The translations under genes were made by a program, and so were the position numbers. Below, piece by piece: positions 46,425-54,336 of a stretch of 64,000 bases of DNA. Each line of letters starts with the position of its first letter. Position 1 is the first letter of the stretch. Under the pieces are notes generated by a model. That model was not told the origin of the DNA. It did no database searches and worked only from the letters and a program-made list of their open reading frames with translations. This stretch comes from Muricoccus nepalensis (GTDB lineage Bacteria; Pseudomonadota; Alphaproteobacteria; Acetobacterales; Acetobacteraceae), in contig NZ_RCZP01000004.1 of assembly GCF_006438825.1 (NCBI RefSeq), positions 62,001-126,000 on the forward strand, read 5' to 3'.

Positions 46425-47251
46425 CAGACGATGCGGCTCAGCTTCACGTAGCGGTCCAGCAGGATCAGCAGCCCGGCGATGACAAGCGTCTGCACCATCA
46501 CCACGGCGGCGACCAGCGGATCGACCCGGTATTCCAGGTATTGCAGGATCGAGATCGGCAGGGTCATCACGCCGGGGCTGATGAGGAAGAGCGTCAGCTC
46601 GATGTTCTCGAAGGACACGATGAAGGCGAAGAGGGCGGCGGCGACGATGCCCTGGCGCATCATCGGCAGCGTCACGCGCCAGAGCACCGAGAGGGGCGAG
46701 GCGCCGAGGTTGGCTGCGGCCTCCTCCACCGAGCGGTCGAGGCCGATGAGGTTGGCGACGCAGAGCCGCACCACCCATGGCGTGGTGATGAGGAGATGGG
46801 CGAGGACGAGCACGAGGTCCGAGCCGATGAGCGGCGCCTCGGTCGCGATCTCCGCCTCCACCACCAGCACGTAGATCGAGAGGCCGATGACGACGCCGGG
46901 CACGGTGAGCGGCGAGAGAAGCAGCACGTTCAGCGCGCCGCGCCCGGGGAAGCGGTGGCGGACGAGGGCGAGGCTGGCGGGGATGCCGATCAGCAGGCTG
47001 CCGGCCGTCGCCATGGCGGCGATGCGGAGGCTGGTGCCGAGCGAGGTGCCGAAGCGCGGGAACTCCATGATCCGCGCGTACCAGGCGGTGCTGTAGCCGC
47101 TGGGCGGGAAGATCACGACGGCGTCGCGGAAGAGGCTGATATAGGCGGTCATCACCAGCGGCATCGCCATGACGAAGACGCCAGCGCCGATCAGCACCCA
47201 GACCAGGGCGCCCGATGCCGTCCAACCCCGCCGCGCCGCGGTGCCTGCCAA
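46424..47251 (-). CDS. Spermidine/putrescine-type ABC transporter permease (PotC family)
   Basis: A 275-residue permease of the PotC class with six membrane helices, the first at about 13-33. The EAA-like loop SVEEAAANLGASPLSVLWRVTLP is near 175-198. The start is uncertain because no ATG exists near the N-terminus. TTG 47251 is chosen: it has GGAGAG 5-6 bases upstream and leaves a normal short N-terminus. The frame stays open to a TTG at 47296, which would add 15 residues and lie upstream of the probable transcription start. It is the first gene of the leftward ten-gene run. Confidence 0.82.
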   Translation of the reverse strand: MAGTAARRGWTASGALVWVLIGAGVFVMAMPLVMTAYISLFRDAVVIFPPSGYSTAWYARIMEFPRFGTSLGTSLRIAAMATAGSLLIGIPASLALVRHRFPGRGALNVLLLSPLTVPGVVIGLSIYVLVVEAEIATEAPLIGSDLVLVLAHLLITTPWVVRLCVANLIGLDRSVEEAAANLGASPLSVLWRVTLPMMRQGIVAAALFAFIVSFENIELTLFLISPGVMTLPISILQYLEYRVDPLVAAVVMVQTLVIAGLLILLDRYVKLSRIV

Positions 47252-47366
47252 GCCCTCTCTCCGCCCTGCCTCGGTCGTGCAGCATGCAAAGGGCAAGCCA
47301 GCCGGGCTGTCAATTGGATAAAATGTCCCCTATAGCCGTGGCGCCGCTTCGGGGAGGATGAGGGGG
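47252..47366. promoter_or_regulatory. Divergent promoter region of the hydroxyproline island
   Basis: This short gap holds the only AT-rich stretch of the island (47311-47335). On the minus strand a perfect -35 TTGACA (47313 down to 47308) could pair with TTGCAT (47289 to 47284, 18-base spacer) for the transporter run. On the plus strand CTGTCA (47307-47312) with TATAGC (47331-47336, 18-base spacer) is a possible promoter for the epimerase operon. GGGAGG at 47352-47357 is the ribosome site of the epimerase. Overlapping back-to-back promoters fit joint control by the GntR/FCD regulator, but no clear palindrome could be picked out. Confidence 0.45.
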
Positions 47367-48392
47367 ATGCAGGGGATCGAGACGCCGGTGCCGCCGGGCA
47401 ACCACACCTTCTCGTGCATCGACGGGCACACCTGCGGGAACCCCGTCCGCCTCGTGACCGGCGGCGCGCCGCACCTGCGGGGGGCCACGATGAGCGAGCG
47501 GCGGCAGGACTTCCTCGCGCATCACGACTGGGTGCGCCGCTCCCTCATGTTCGAGCCGCGCGGGCACAGCGTCATGTCCGGCTCCATCCTCTACCCGCCG
47601 ACGCGCGACGACTGCGACGTCGCGATCCTCTTCATCGAGGTCTCGGGCTGCCTGCCGATGTGCGGGCACGGGACGATCGGCACGGTGACCATGGCGATCG
47701 AGAACGGCCTCGCCCGCCCAGCGCGGGAGGGGGAGCTCCGCCTCGACGTCCCGGCCGGGCGCATCGTCGCGACCTACGAGCGCCGCGGCGAGCACGTGGA
47801 CAGCGTCCGCATCCGCAACATCGCCTCCTTCCTCGCCCTGCCCGAGGTGGAGGTGGAGATGCCGGGCATGGGGCGGCTGCGGGTGGACATCGCCTATGGC
47901 GGGAACTTCTACGCGATCGTGGAGCCGCAACCTGGTTTCGCGGGGCTGGAGAGCCTCTCGGCCGACGACGTGCTGCGGCTCAGCCCCGAGCTGCGGCGAC
48001 GGCTGAATGCGGTGGTCGAGGTCGTGCATCCCGACGACCGCACCATCGCCGGCGTCAGCCACGTCATGTGGACGGGCAAGCCGCGCGATCCCCGCGCCCA
48101 CGCGCGCAACGCGGTGTTCTACGGCGACCGCGCGGTGGACCGCTCGCCCTGCGGCACCGGGACCTCCGCGCGCATGGCGCAGCTCGCCGCGCGCGGGACG
48201 CTTTCCGTCGGCGAGGAGTTCATCCACGAGAGCATCATCGGCACGCTCTTCGACGGGCGGGTGGAGGACCGGGCGGTGGTGGGCAACCACGAGGCCATCG
48301 TGCCGAGCATCGCGGGCTGGGCGCGCACCCACGGCATCAACACCCTCTTCGTGAACGAGCGCGACCCGCTGCGCGCGGGCTTCCTCGTGTGA
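47367..48392 (+). CDS. 4-hydroxyproline 2-epimerase (proline racemase superfamily, Brucella PrpA-like)
   Basis: A 341-residue proline-racemase-fold enzyme. Both catalytic cysteines are present, C99 in PMCGHGTIG and C262 in SPCGTGTSA, so it is an epimerase/racemase rather than a dehydratase (which has Thr at the second site). The opening CIDGHTCGNPVRLV and the MFEPRGHSVMSGSILYPPT segment closely resemble Brucella PrpA, first described as a proline racemase and later as a hydroxyproline 2-epimerase. It should convert trans-4-hydroxy-L-proline to cis-4-hydroxy-D-proline in the cytoplasm. Start ATG 47367 is 9 bases after GGGAGG; an ATG at 47358 abuts that site. The stop overlaps the oxidase start. 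Confidence 0.9.
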   Translation: MQGIETPVPPGNHTFSCIDGHTCGNPVRLVTGGAPHLRGATMSERRQDFLAHHDWVRRSLMFEPRGHSVMSGSILYPPTRDDCDVAILFIEVSGCLPMCGHGTIGTVTMAIENGLARPAREGELRLDVPAGRIVATYERRGEHVDSVRIRNIASFLALPEVEVEMPGMGRLRVDIAYGGNFYAIVEPQPGFAGLESLSADDVLRLSPELRRRLNAVVEVVHPDDRTIAGVSHVMWTGKPRDPRAHARNAVFYGDRAVDRSPCGTGTSARMAQLAARGTLSVGEEFIHESIIGTLFDGRVEDRAVVGNHEAIVPSIAGWARTHGINTLFVNERDPLRAGFLV

Positions 48393-49654
48393 GCGGGGCG
48401 GCGCCCATCGCGGTGATCGGCGCCGGCGTCGTCGGCGTCGCCTGCGCGCGCGCCCTCCAGCGGGCGGGGCTGCCGGTGCTGCTCGTCGATCCCGCGCCGC
48501 CGGGCTCGCTCTGCTCCGCGGGGAACGCGGGGCATATCGCGATCGAGGCGGTGAGCCCGCTGTCGCGCCCGGGCGTGCTGGCGGGGGTGCCGCGGATGCT
48601 GACGAGCCCCGCCGGGCCGCTGACGCTTCGCGCGCGGGGGGTGCCGTCCCTGCTGCCCTGGATGCTGCGCTTCGCCGCGGCCTCGCGCCCGTCGCGCGTG
48701 CGGGCGGGCACGGCGGCGCTGGCGGCGCTGCTCGGCACGGCGGCGGCGGACTGGCGGGCGGCGCTCGACGCCCCGGACCTCGCGCCGTTGCTGCGCCGGG
48801 AAGGGGCGGTGGCCGTGACCGAGACGCCGGCCGGCCTCGCCGCCGCGAGGCGGGAGGCCGCGGTCATGTCGGCCCATGGCGTCCGGGTCGAGGCGCTGGA
48901 GCCGGGCGAGGTGGCGGAGCTGGTCCCCGCCCTCGTCGCGCCCGTCACGGGCGGGCAGTTCTTCCCCGACGCCATGCACGCGGTGAACCCGCAGCGCCTC
49001 GTGCGCGACCTCGGGGCGCGCTTCGCGGCCGAGGGCGGCGCCGTGCTCGCGCAGCCCGCGACGGGCTTCGCGCGGGAGGGCGGGCGCGTCACGGCGCTGC
49101 GGACGGCGGCGGGCGAGACGCCGGTGGCGGGCGTGGTGCTGGCCGCGGGGCTCGCGAGCGCGGCGCTCGCGCCGGGGCTGGGCCTCGCCCTGCCCCTCAC
49201 CGCCGAGCGCGGCTACCACGCCATGCTGCCGGCGGAGGCGGCTGCCCTCCCCTGCCCCGTCTCCTTCGCCGAGCGCGGCTTTATCGCGACGCCGATGGAG
49301 CACGGGCTGCGCCTGGCCGGCACGGTGGAGCTGGGCGCGGGCGGGCGGGCGCCCGACTGGTCGCGGGCCGACATCCTCGTCCGCCACGCGCGGGACCTGT
49401 TCGGGGGAGCGCCGGAGGCGGCCTCGCGCTGGACGGGGGACCGGCCGACCCTGCCGGACTACCTCCCGGCCATCGGCCGCGCGCCGGGGCTCGCGAACGC
49501 CGTGGTGGCGACGGGCCACCAGCATCTCGGCCTGACGCTCGCGGCCGTCACGGCCCGGATCGTCGCGGCGCTGGTCGCGGGCGGCGATCCTGGTCTCGAC
49601 CTCCGCCCCTTCGACCCCGCGCGCTTCGCCCGCGCCCGACCCGAGAGGACCTGA
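48389..49654 (+). CDS. FAD-dependent D-amino acid oxidase-family protein, probable D-hydroxyproline dehydrogenase
   Basis: A 421-residue DAO-fold flavoprotein. The FAD-binding GAGVVG is at 11-16, followed by the SAGNAGHI segment characteristic of DadA/D-hydroxyproline dehydrogenases. The C-terminal GDRPTLPDYLPAIGR and ATGHQHLGLTLA segments complete the FAD site. It probably oxidises cis-4-hydroxy-D-proline to pyrroline-4-hydroxy-2-carboxylate, passing electrons to the respiratory chain or to O2. Start GTG 48389 overlaps the epimerase stop (GTGTGA), so the two steps are translationally coupled. General D-amino acid dehydrogenase activity is the alternative. Confidence 0.88.
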   Translation: MSGAAPIAVIGAGVVGVACARALQRAGLPVLLVDPAPPGSLCSAGNAGHIAIEAVSPLSRPGVLAGVPRMLTSPAGPLTLRARGVPSLLPWMLRFAAASRPSRVRAGTAALAALLGTAAADWRAALDAPDLAPLLRREGAVAVTETPAGLAAARREAAVMSAHGVRVEALEPGEVAELVPALVAPVTGGQFFPDAMHAVNPQRLVRDLGARFAAEGGAVLAQPATGFAREGGRVTALRTAAGETPVAGVVLAAGLASAALAPGLGLALPLTAERGYHAMLPAEAAALPCPVSFAERGFIATPMEHGLRLAGTVELGAGGRAPDWSRADILVRHARDLFGGAPEAASRWTGDRPTLPDYLPAIGRAPGLANAVVATGHQHLGLTLAAVTARIVAALVAGGDPGLDLRPFDPARFARARPERT

Positions 49655-49659
49655 CGGCC

Positions 49660-51489
49660 ATGCCCGGCTTCACCACCCGCCCCGAGCTGCGCGGCACCTT
49701 CGGGGCCGTCTCCTCCACCCACTGGCTCGCCTCCTCGGTCGGGATGGGGGTGCTGGAGCGCGGCGGGAACGCCTTCGACGCCGCGACCGCCGCGGCCTTC
49801 GTGCTCCAGGTGGTGGAGCCCCACCTGAACGGGCCGGGCGGCGACGCGCCGATCATCGCCTGCCCGGCGGGGGCCGCGGAGCCGGTGGTGATCTGCGGCC
49901 AGGGGCCCTCCCCGGCGGCGGCCACGATGGAGCGGATGCTCGGGCTGGGCTTGGACCTCGTGCCCGGCTCCGGCCTGCTGCCGGCCTGCGTGCCCGGGGC
50001 CTTCGGCGCCTGGATGACCCTCCTGCGCGACCACGGGACGATGCCGCTGCGGGAGGTGCTGGCCCCCGCCATCGCCTACGCGCGCGACGGGCACCCACTG
50101 GTGCCGCGCATCCCCGCCGCCATCGCCGCGGTGAGGGACCTTTTCGAGACGCACTGGCCGACCTCCGCCGCGATCTGGCTGCCGGGCGGGAAGGTGCCGG
50201 ACGAGAACCGGCTGTTCCGCAACCCCGCGCTCGCCGCGACCTACGAGCGCCTTCTGGCCGCGTCCGAGGGCGCGGGGTCGCGGGAGGCGGCGATCGGGCG
50301 CGCGCTCGATTACTGGTACCGCGGCCCCATCGCCGAGGCGGTGGACCGCTACTACCGCGAGGCGGAGGTCTGGGACGTCTCCGGCCGCCGCAACCGCGGG
50401 CTGCTGACGGGGCAGGACATGGCGGCGTGGGAGGTTCCGGTGGAGCGGCCCATCAGCGCCGACTACGGCCGCTATCGCGTCTTCAAGTGCGGGGCCTGGA
50501 GCCAGGGGCCCTCCTTCCTGCAGGCGCTGGGCATCCTCTCGGGCCTCGGGCTGGACGGGATGGACCCGGTGGGGCCGGACTTCGTCCACGCGACGGCCGA
50601 GGCCATCAAGCTCGCCTTCGCGGACCGGGACTGCTGGTACGGCGACAGCGCGCCGGTGCCGCTGGAGGCGCTGCTGTCGCCCGCCTACGCGGCCGAGCGG
50701 CGGGCGCTGATCGGGGGCGAGGCCTCCCACGAGTTCCGGCCCGGCCGCCCCGACGGGCGGGCGCCGGTGCTGCCGCCGCTGCGCGCGGCCGGCACGCTGA
50801 CGGAGCCGCGCGTCGGCACCGGCGAGCCGACGGTCGCGAAGGAGGACGCGCGGGCCCGCGAGGGCGAGGCGCTGACGACCGCGGGCGGCACGCACCGCGG
50901 CGACACCTGCCATGTCGACGTGGTGGATCGCTGGGGCAACATGGTGGCGGCGACCCCTTCGGGCGGCTGGCTGCAATCGAGCCCGGCGGTGCCCGGCCTC
51001 GGCTTCGCGCTCACCGTGCGCGGGCAGATGTTCTGGCTCCGGCCGGGCCTCGCCTCCTCCATGGCGCCGCGGGTGCGGCCGCGGACCACACTGACGCCGA
51101 GCTTCGCCTTTCGGGACGGGAAGCCCTACCTTGCCTTCGGCACGCCCGGCGGCGACCAGCAGGAGCAGTGGTCGCTGCTGCTCTTCCTCCACCACGTCCA
51201 CCACGGGATGAACCTGCAGGAGGCGATCGACGCCCCCGCCTTCCACACGGACCACGCCCCCTCCTCCTTCTGGCCGCGCGAGACCGCGCACGGGACGCTG
51301 ACGCTGGAGAGCCGCTTCCCCGGGGCCACCGTCGCGGAGCTTCGCCGGCGCGGGCACGCGGTGACGGAGGGCGGGCCCTGGTCGGAGGGCCGGCTTTCCG
51401 CCTGCGCGCGAGAGGCGGAAGGGGAGACGCATGTCGTCAAGGCCGCGGCCAATCCGCGGGGCATGCAGGGTTACGCGGTCGCGCGGTAA
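49660..51489 (+). CDS. Gamma-glutamyltransferase-like Ntn hydrolase without signal peptide
   Basis: A 609-residue member of the gamma-glutamyltransferase family. The proenzyme would be split before T416, the catalytic nucleophile in GDTCHVDVVD (the usual TTH is TCH here). The substrate-binding segments GGNAFDAA, NGPGGDAP and the late FGTPGGDQQEQW are present. There is no signal peptide: the chain starts MPGFTTRPELRGTFG, so it is probably cytoplasmic, like B. subtilis YwrD and unlike classical periplasmic GGT. The gene is 5 bases after the oxidase gene and 14 before the amidohydrolase gene. It may hydrolyse gamma-glutamyl or other amide conjugates of the imported substrate; the true substrate is unknown. 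Confidence 0.88.
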   Translation: MPGFTTRPELRGTFGAVSSTHWLASSVGMGVLERGGNAFDAATAAAFVLQVVEPHLNGPGGDAPIIACPAGAAEPVVICGQGPSPAAATMERMLGLGLDLVPGSGLLPACVPGAFGAWMTLLRDHGTMPLREVLAPAIAYARDGHPLVPRIPAAIAAVRDLFETHWPTSAAIWLPGGKVPDENRLFRNPALAATYERLLAASEGAGSREAAIGRALDYWYRGPIAEAVDRYYREAEVWDVSGRRNRGLLTGQDMAAWEVPVERPISADYGRYRVFKCGAWSQGPSFLQALGILSGLGLDGMDPVGPDFVHATAEAIKLAFADRDCWYGDSAPVPLEALLSPAYAAERRALIGGEASHEFRPGRPDGRAPVLPPLRAAGTLTEPRVGTGEPTVAKEDARAREGEALTTAGGTHRGDTCHVDVVDRWGNMVAATPSGGWLQSSPAVPGLGFALTVRGQMFWLRPGLASSMAPRVRPRTTLTPSFAFRDGKPYLAFGTPGGDQQEQWSLLLFLHHVHHGMNLQEAIDAPAFHTDHAPSSFWPRETAHGTLTLESRFPGATVAELRRRGHAVTEGGPWSEGRLSACAREAEGETHVVKAAANPRGMQGYAVAR

Positions 51490-51503
51490 GAGGAAGACAA
51501 CGG

Positions 51504-52736
51504 ATGACGTCCTACCTGTTCACCAACGGCGGTTTCCTCGAGCCCGGCGCGACCGCGCTGCGGGGCGGGGTGGAGGTCCTCGTCGAGGACGGGCGCGTGC
51601 GGGAGGTCTCGGACAAGCCGATCGCCTCCGCCGCGGCCACCCGGATCAACCTGCGGGGCCGCACCCTCATGCCCGGCCTCGTGGACGCGCACGTGCACGT
51701 CATCGCGGCCATGGTGAACCTCGCGGAGAACGCGGCGCAGCCCTCCTCGCTCGCGATGATGCGAGCGGCGCTGGTGATGGAGGGGATGCTGATGCGCGGC
51801 TTCACCACCGTGCGCGACCTCGGCGGCGCGGAGCCGGGCATCGCCGTCGCCGTGGAGGAGGGGCTGATCGACGGGCCGCGCGTGGTGCCCTGCGGCAAGG
51901 CGCTGGGGCAGACGGGCGGGCACTCGGACTTCCGCCAGCGCTCCGACGACCGGGAGGGGGTCTTCGCCAACCGCGTGGGCTCGCTCGGCCGCATCTGCGA
52001 CGGGGTGGACGCGGTGCGCCGCGCCGCGCGGGAGGAGATCAAGTCCGGCGCGCGCTTCATCAAGATCATGGCGAACGGCGGCGTTGCCTCGCCGAACGAC
52101 CCGATCCACGCCCTCGGCTTCTCGCGCGACGAGATCCGGGCGGCGGTGGAGGAGGCGGAGAACGCCGGCACCTATGTCGCGGCGCATCTCTACACGGACA
52201 AGGCGATCCGCCGCGCGGTGGAGTGCGGCGTCCACTCGCTCGAGCACTGCAACCTCATCCAGGCCGAGACGGCGGAGCTGGCGGTGAAGGCGGGCGCGAT
52301 CGCCTGCCCGACCCTCGTCGCCTACGAGGGGCTGGCGATGGAGGGCAAGGCGCTCGGCCTCGGGCCGGAATCGGTCGCCAAGATCGAGACGGTGCGGACG
52401 GCGGGACTCGAATCCCTCGACATCATGCGACGCGCGGGCCTGCCCATGGCCTATGGGTCGGACCTGCTGGGCGGGCTGCACAAGTACCAGTCCATGGAGT
52501 TCGAGATCCGCGCCCGCGTGCTGCCGGTGCACGAGGTCATCGATTCCGCCCTCACCCTCGCGGCCCGGCTCTGCCAGATGGAGGGGGAGATCGGCGTGCT
52601 GGCCCCGGGCGCGCGGGCGGACCTGCTGGTGGTGGAGGGCAACCCGCTGGAGGACCTCTCCGTCCTCGCCAACCAGGGCGCTGCGATGCGGGCGATCATG
52701 CGGGACGGGCGGTTCTTCAAGAACGAGCTCAACTAG
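51504..52736 (+). CDS. Metal-dependent amidohydrolase (imidazolonepropionase/Xaa-Pro dipeptidase-like)
   Basis: A 410-residue TIM-barrel amidohydrolase. Metal-site residues fit the subgroup: H63 and H65 in DAHVHV, a likely carboxylated Lys187 in [10 protein letters not shown]228, H248 in SLEH, and D320 in YGSD. The sequence type ([10 protein letters not shown], the GGVASPNDP loop, ATP-independent) resembles characterised enzymes that cleave Xaa-Pro or N-acyl-proline peptides, and others acting on Xaa-Arg/Lys. In this operon, after a hydroxyproline epimerase, an imino-dipeptide such as Xaa-Hyp is an attractive but unproven substrate. Cytoplasmic. Ribosome site AGAGGAAG at about 51489-51496. 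Its TAG stop shares CTAG with the convergent gene. Confidence 0.85.
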   Translation: MTSYLFTNGGFLEPGATALRGGVEVLVEDGRVREVSDKPIASAAATRINLRGRTLMPGLVDAHVHVIAAMVNLAENAAQPSSLAMMRAALVMEGMLMRGFTTVRDLGGAEPGIAVAVEEGLIDGPRVVPCGKALGQTGGHSDFRQRSDDREGVFANRVGSLGRICDGVDAVRRAAREEIKSGARFIKIMANGGVASPNDPIHALGFSRDEIRAAVEEAENAGTYVAAHLYTDKAIRRAVECGVHSLEHCNLIQAETAELAVKAGAIACPTLVAYEGLAMEGKALGLGPESVAKIETVRTAGLESLDIMRRAGLPMAYGSDLLGGLHKYQSMEFEIRARVLPVHEVIDSALTLAARLCQMEGEIGVLAPGARADLLVVEGNPLEDLSVLANQGAAMRAIMRDGRFFKNELN

Positions 52737-53062
52737 CGCCCCGGGGAACCGCCCCAGAGGATGACCCCGGCGCCCGCGAGGCACAGCGCGGTGCCGCCGA
52801 GGTCCCAGGCGTCGGGCACCCGCCCCTCCACCGCCCAGAGCCAGGCGAGGGAGGCGGCGACGTAGATCCCGCCATAGGCGGCGAAGGCCCGGCCGGCGGC
52901 CGAGGCCTCGGAGAGGGTCAGCAGCAGGGCGAAGGCGGCGAGCGAGAGGGCGCCGGGCAGCAGCACCCAGGCCGGCCAGCCCAGCCGCCGCCATCCCCAG
53001 ACCGCGAAGCAGCCGCCGATCTCGGCGAGCGCGGCCAGCGCGTAAACAGCCACCGTTCCCAT
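52733..53062 (-). CDS. YnfA-family (UPF0060) membrane protein
   Basis: A 109-residue protein with four membrane helices, the standard length for YnfA/UPF0060. It opens [22 protein letters not shown] and contains the [15 protein letters not shown] segment (about 65-79), the main family signature. The fold resembles small multidrug resistance transporters; efflux has been proposed for some members but is not general knowledge. The start codon at 53062 lies 46 bases from the divergent ATP12 start. Its TAG stop overlaps the amidohydrolase stop within the palindrome CTAG (52733-52736). Confidence 0.9.
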   Translation of the reverse strand: MGTVAVYALAALAEIGGCFAVWGWRRLGWPAWVLLPGALSLAAFALLLTLSEASAAGRAFAAYGGIYVAASLAWLWAVEGRVPDAWDLGGTALCLAGAGVILWGGSPGR

Positions 53063-53108
53063 GGCCGCCAGCTTGCCACGCCACCCCCTCCGACCCCAAT
53101 TGCGGGCC

Positions 53109-53810
53109 ATGAAGCGATTCTGGGAACAAGCCGCCGTCCAGCCCGTGGACCAGGGCTGGGGCATCGCCCTCGACGGCCGCCCGCTGCGCCTGCCGGGCGG
53201 CACCACCCTCCACCTGCCGAGCCGCCCGCTCGCCGAGGCGGTGGCCGCGGAGTGGGACAGCGCCGGCGGCGGCAAGGGCCGCGAGATGTCGATGGAGGAG
53301 GTGCCGCTCACCCGCCTCGTCGGCACGGCGGTGGACCGGATCGCGCCCAACCCGGCGCCGAGCGCCGCCGCCATCGCCGAGTACGGGGAGAGCGACCTTC
53401 TCTGCTACCGCGCCGAGGACCGGCGCCTGGCGGCGCTCCAGGCAGAGGCCTGGCAGCCGATCCTCGACTGGGCGGCGCTGCAGCACGACGCGCCGCTGCG
53501 GGTGACGACGGGCATCGTCCACGTGGCCCAGCCCCCGGACTCGCTGCGCGCGCTCCACGCGGCGGTGGCGGCGCACTCGGCCTTCGGGCTCTCGGCGCTG
53601 GGCATCGCGGTGCCGGCCATGGGCAGCCTGGTGCTGGGGCTGGCGCTCTCGGCCGGGCGGATCGACGCGGCGGAGGCGCACCGGCTGGCGATGATCGACG
53701 AAACCTACCAGGAGTCCTTCTGGGGCACGGATGCCGAGGCCGAGGCGCGTCGGGTGCGGATCGCGGCGGACATCGCGCTCGCGGCAAGGCTGCTGGAACT
53801 CTCCCGGTGA
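53109..53810 (+). CDS. ATP12-family F1-ATPase assembly chaperone
   Basis: A 233-residue ATP12 homologue. It begins [26 protein letters not shown], the typical opening, and continues with [11 protein letters not shown] and MPLTRL-like ([14 protein letters not shown]) segments, the LLCYRAE stretch and a YQESFWG C-terminal motif. Mitochondrial ATP12 binds the F1 alpha subunit during assembly; alphaproteobacterial members are thought to do the same. An ATG at 53061 is in frame but would almost coincide with the divergent YnfA start, so 53109 is preferred. The stop overlaps the acylphosphatase GTG start. Confidence 0.9.
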   Translation: MKRFWEQAAVQPVDQGWGIALDGRPLRLPGGTTLHLPSRPLAEAVAAEWDSAGGGKGREMSMEEVPLTRLVGTAVDRIAPNPAPSAAAIAEYGESDLLCYRAEDRRLAALQAEAWQPILDWAALQHDAPLRVTTGIVHVAQPPDSLRALHAAVAAHSAFGLSALGIAVPAMGSLVLGLALSAGRIDAAEAHRLAMIDETYQESFWGTDAEAEARRVRIAADIALAARLLELSR

Positions 53811-54082
53811 CGCCGCGCCTGCTGCGCATCCGGGGGCGCGTGCAGGGCGTGGGCTACCGCGACTGGCTGGTCGGGGAGGCGCGCGGGGCCGGGCTCAGCG
53901 GCTGGGTGCGCAACCGGGCCGACGGCTCTGTGGAGGCGCTGCTCGCCGGCGGGGAGGACGCGGTCGGCGCCGTGCTGCTCGCGGCCCGCCGGGGCCCGCC
54001 GGCGGCGCGGGTGGAGGCGATCGAGGAGAGCTTCGGCCCCCTGCCGGAGGAACCGGGCTTCCACAAGCGCCCGACCCTCTGA
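53807..54082 (+). CDS. acyP: Acylphosphatase
   Basis: A 91-residue acylphosphatase, the usual size, hydrolysing carboxyl-phosphate bonds such as acetyl phosphate or carbamoyl phosphate. The phosphate cradle GRVQGVGYR is at 10-18 with catalytic Arg18, and the second catalytic residue Asn36 is in GWVRNRADGSVE. Starts at GTG 53807 in a 4-base overlap with the ATP12 gene. The slightly long C-terminus ends PGFHKRPTL, close to the family ending. Confidence 0.94.
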   Translation: MTPRLLRIRGRVQGVGYRDWLVGEARGAGLSGWVRNRADGSVEALLAGGEDAVGAVLLAARRGPPAARVEAIEESFGPLPEEPGFHKRPTL

Positions 54083-54137
54083 CGGGCATCCGCCGCTCGC
54101 GGCCGGCGTTCCCTTTGCTGGAACCGAGGAGCCGATC

Positions 54138-54332
54138 ATGAGCGACAAGCCAGACCCCTCCCCCGAGCCCGCCGAGAAGGCGAACCACACCGAGGGCGGC
54201 GCGCCCACCGACGAGGCGCATGAGGAGGCGGGCGACGGCACCCTCTCGGGCTCCGTGCCGGCCGGGCTGAGCTCGCGGGAGCTGCGGGACCTGGCCAAGG
54301 GCGGCAAGACCGACGACGGCGGGACGGGCTGA
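54138..54332 (+). CDS. Small acidic protein of unknown function
   Basis: A 64-residue hydrophilic protein starting at ATG 54138 after a strong ribosome site (GAGGAG at 54126-54131). It is rich in Glu, Asp, Gly, Pro and Ser, has no hydrophobic core and looks disordered, apart from a short possible helix SSRELRDLAKGGK near 45-57. The ribosome site and codon bias argue that it is real. No family recognised. It lies 55 bases after acyP and converges with mtgA. Confidence 0.6.
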   Translation: MSDKPDPSPEPAEKANHTEGGAPTDEAHEEAGDGTLSGSVPAGLSSRELRDLAKGGKTDDGGTG

Positions 54333-54336
54333 CGGG

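Noticed and set aside
47367-48392. Reading the epimerase as a trans-3-hydroxyproline dehydratase or simple proline racemase
   Set aside because: Both catalytic cysteines are present (C99 and C262), which excludes the Cys/Thr dehydratases. Overall resemblance is to Brucella PrpA, shown to act on hydroxyproline, and the neighbour is a DAO-type oxidase.
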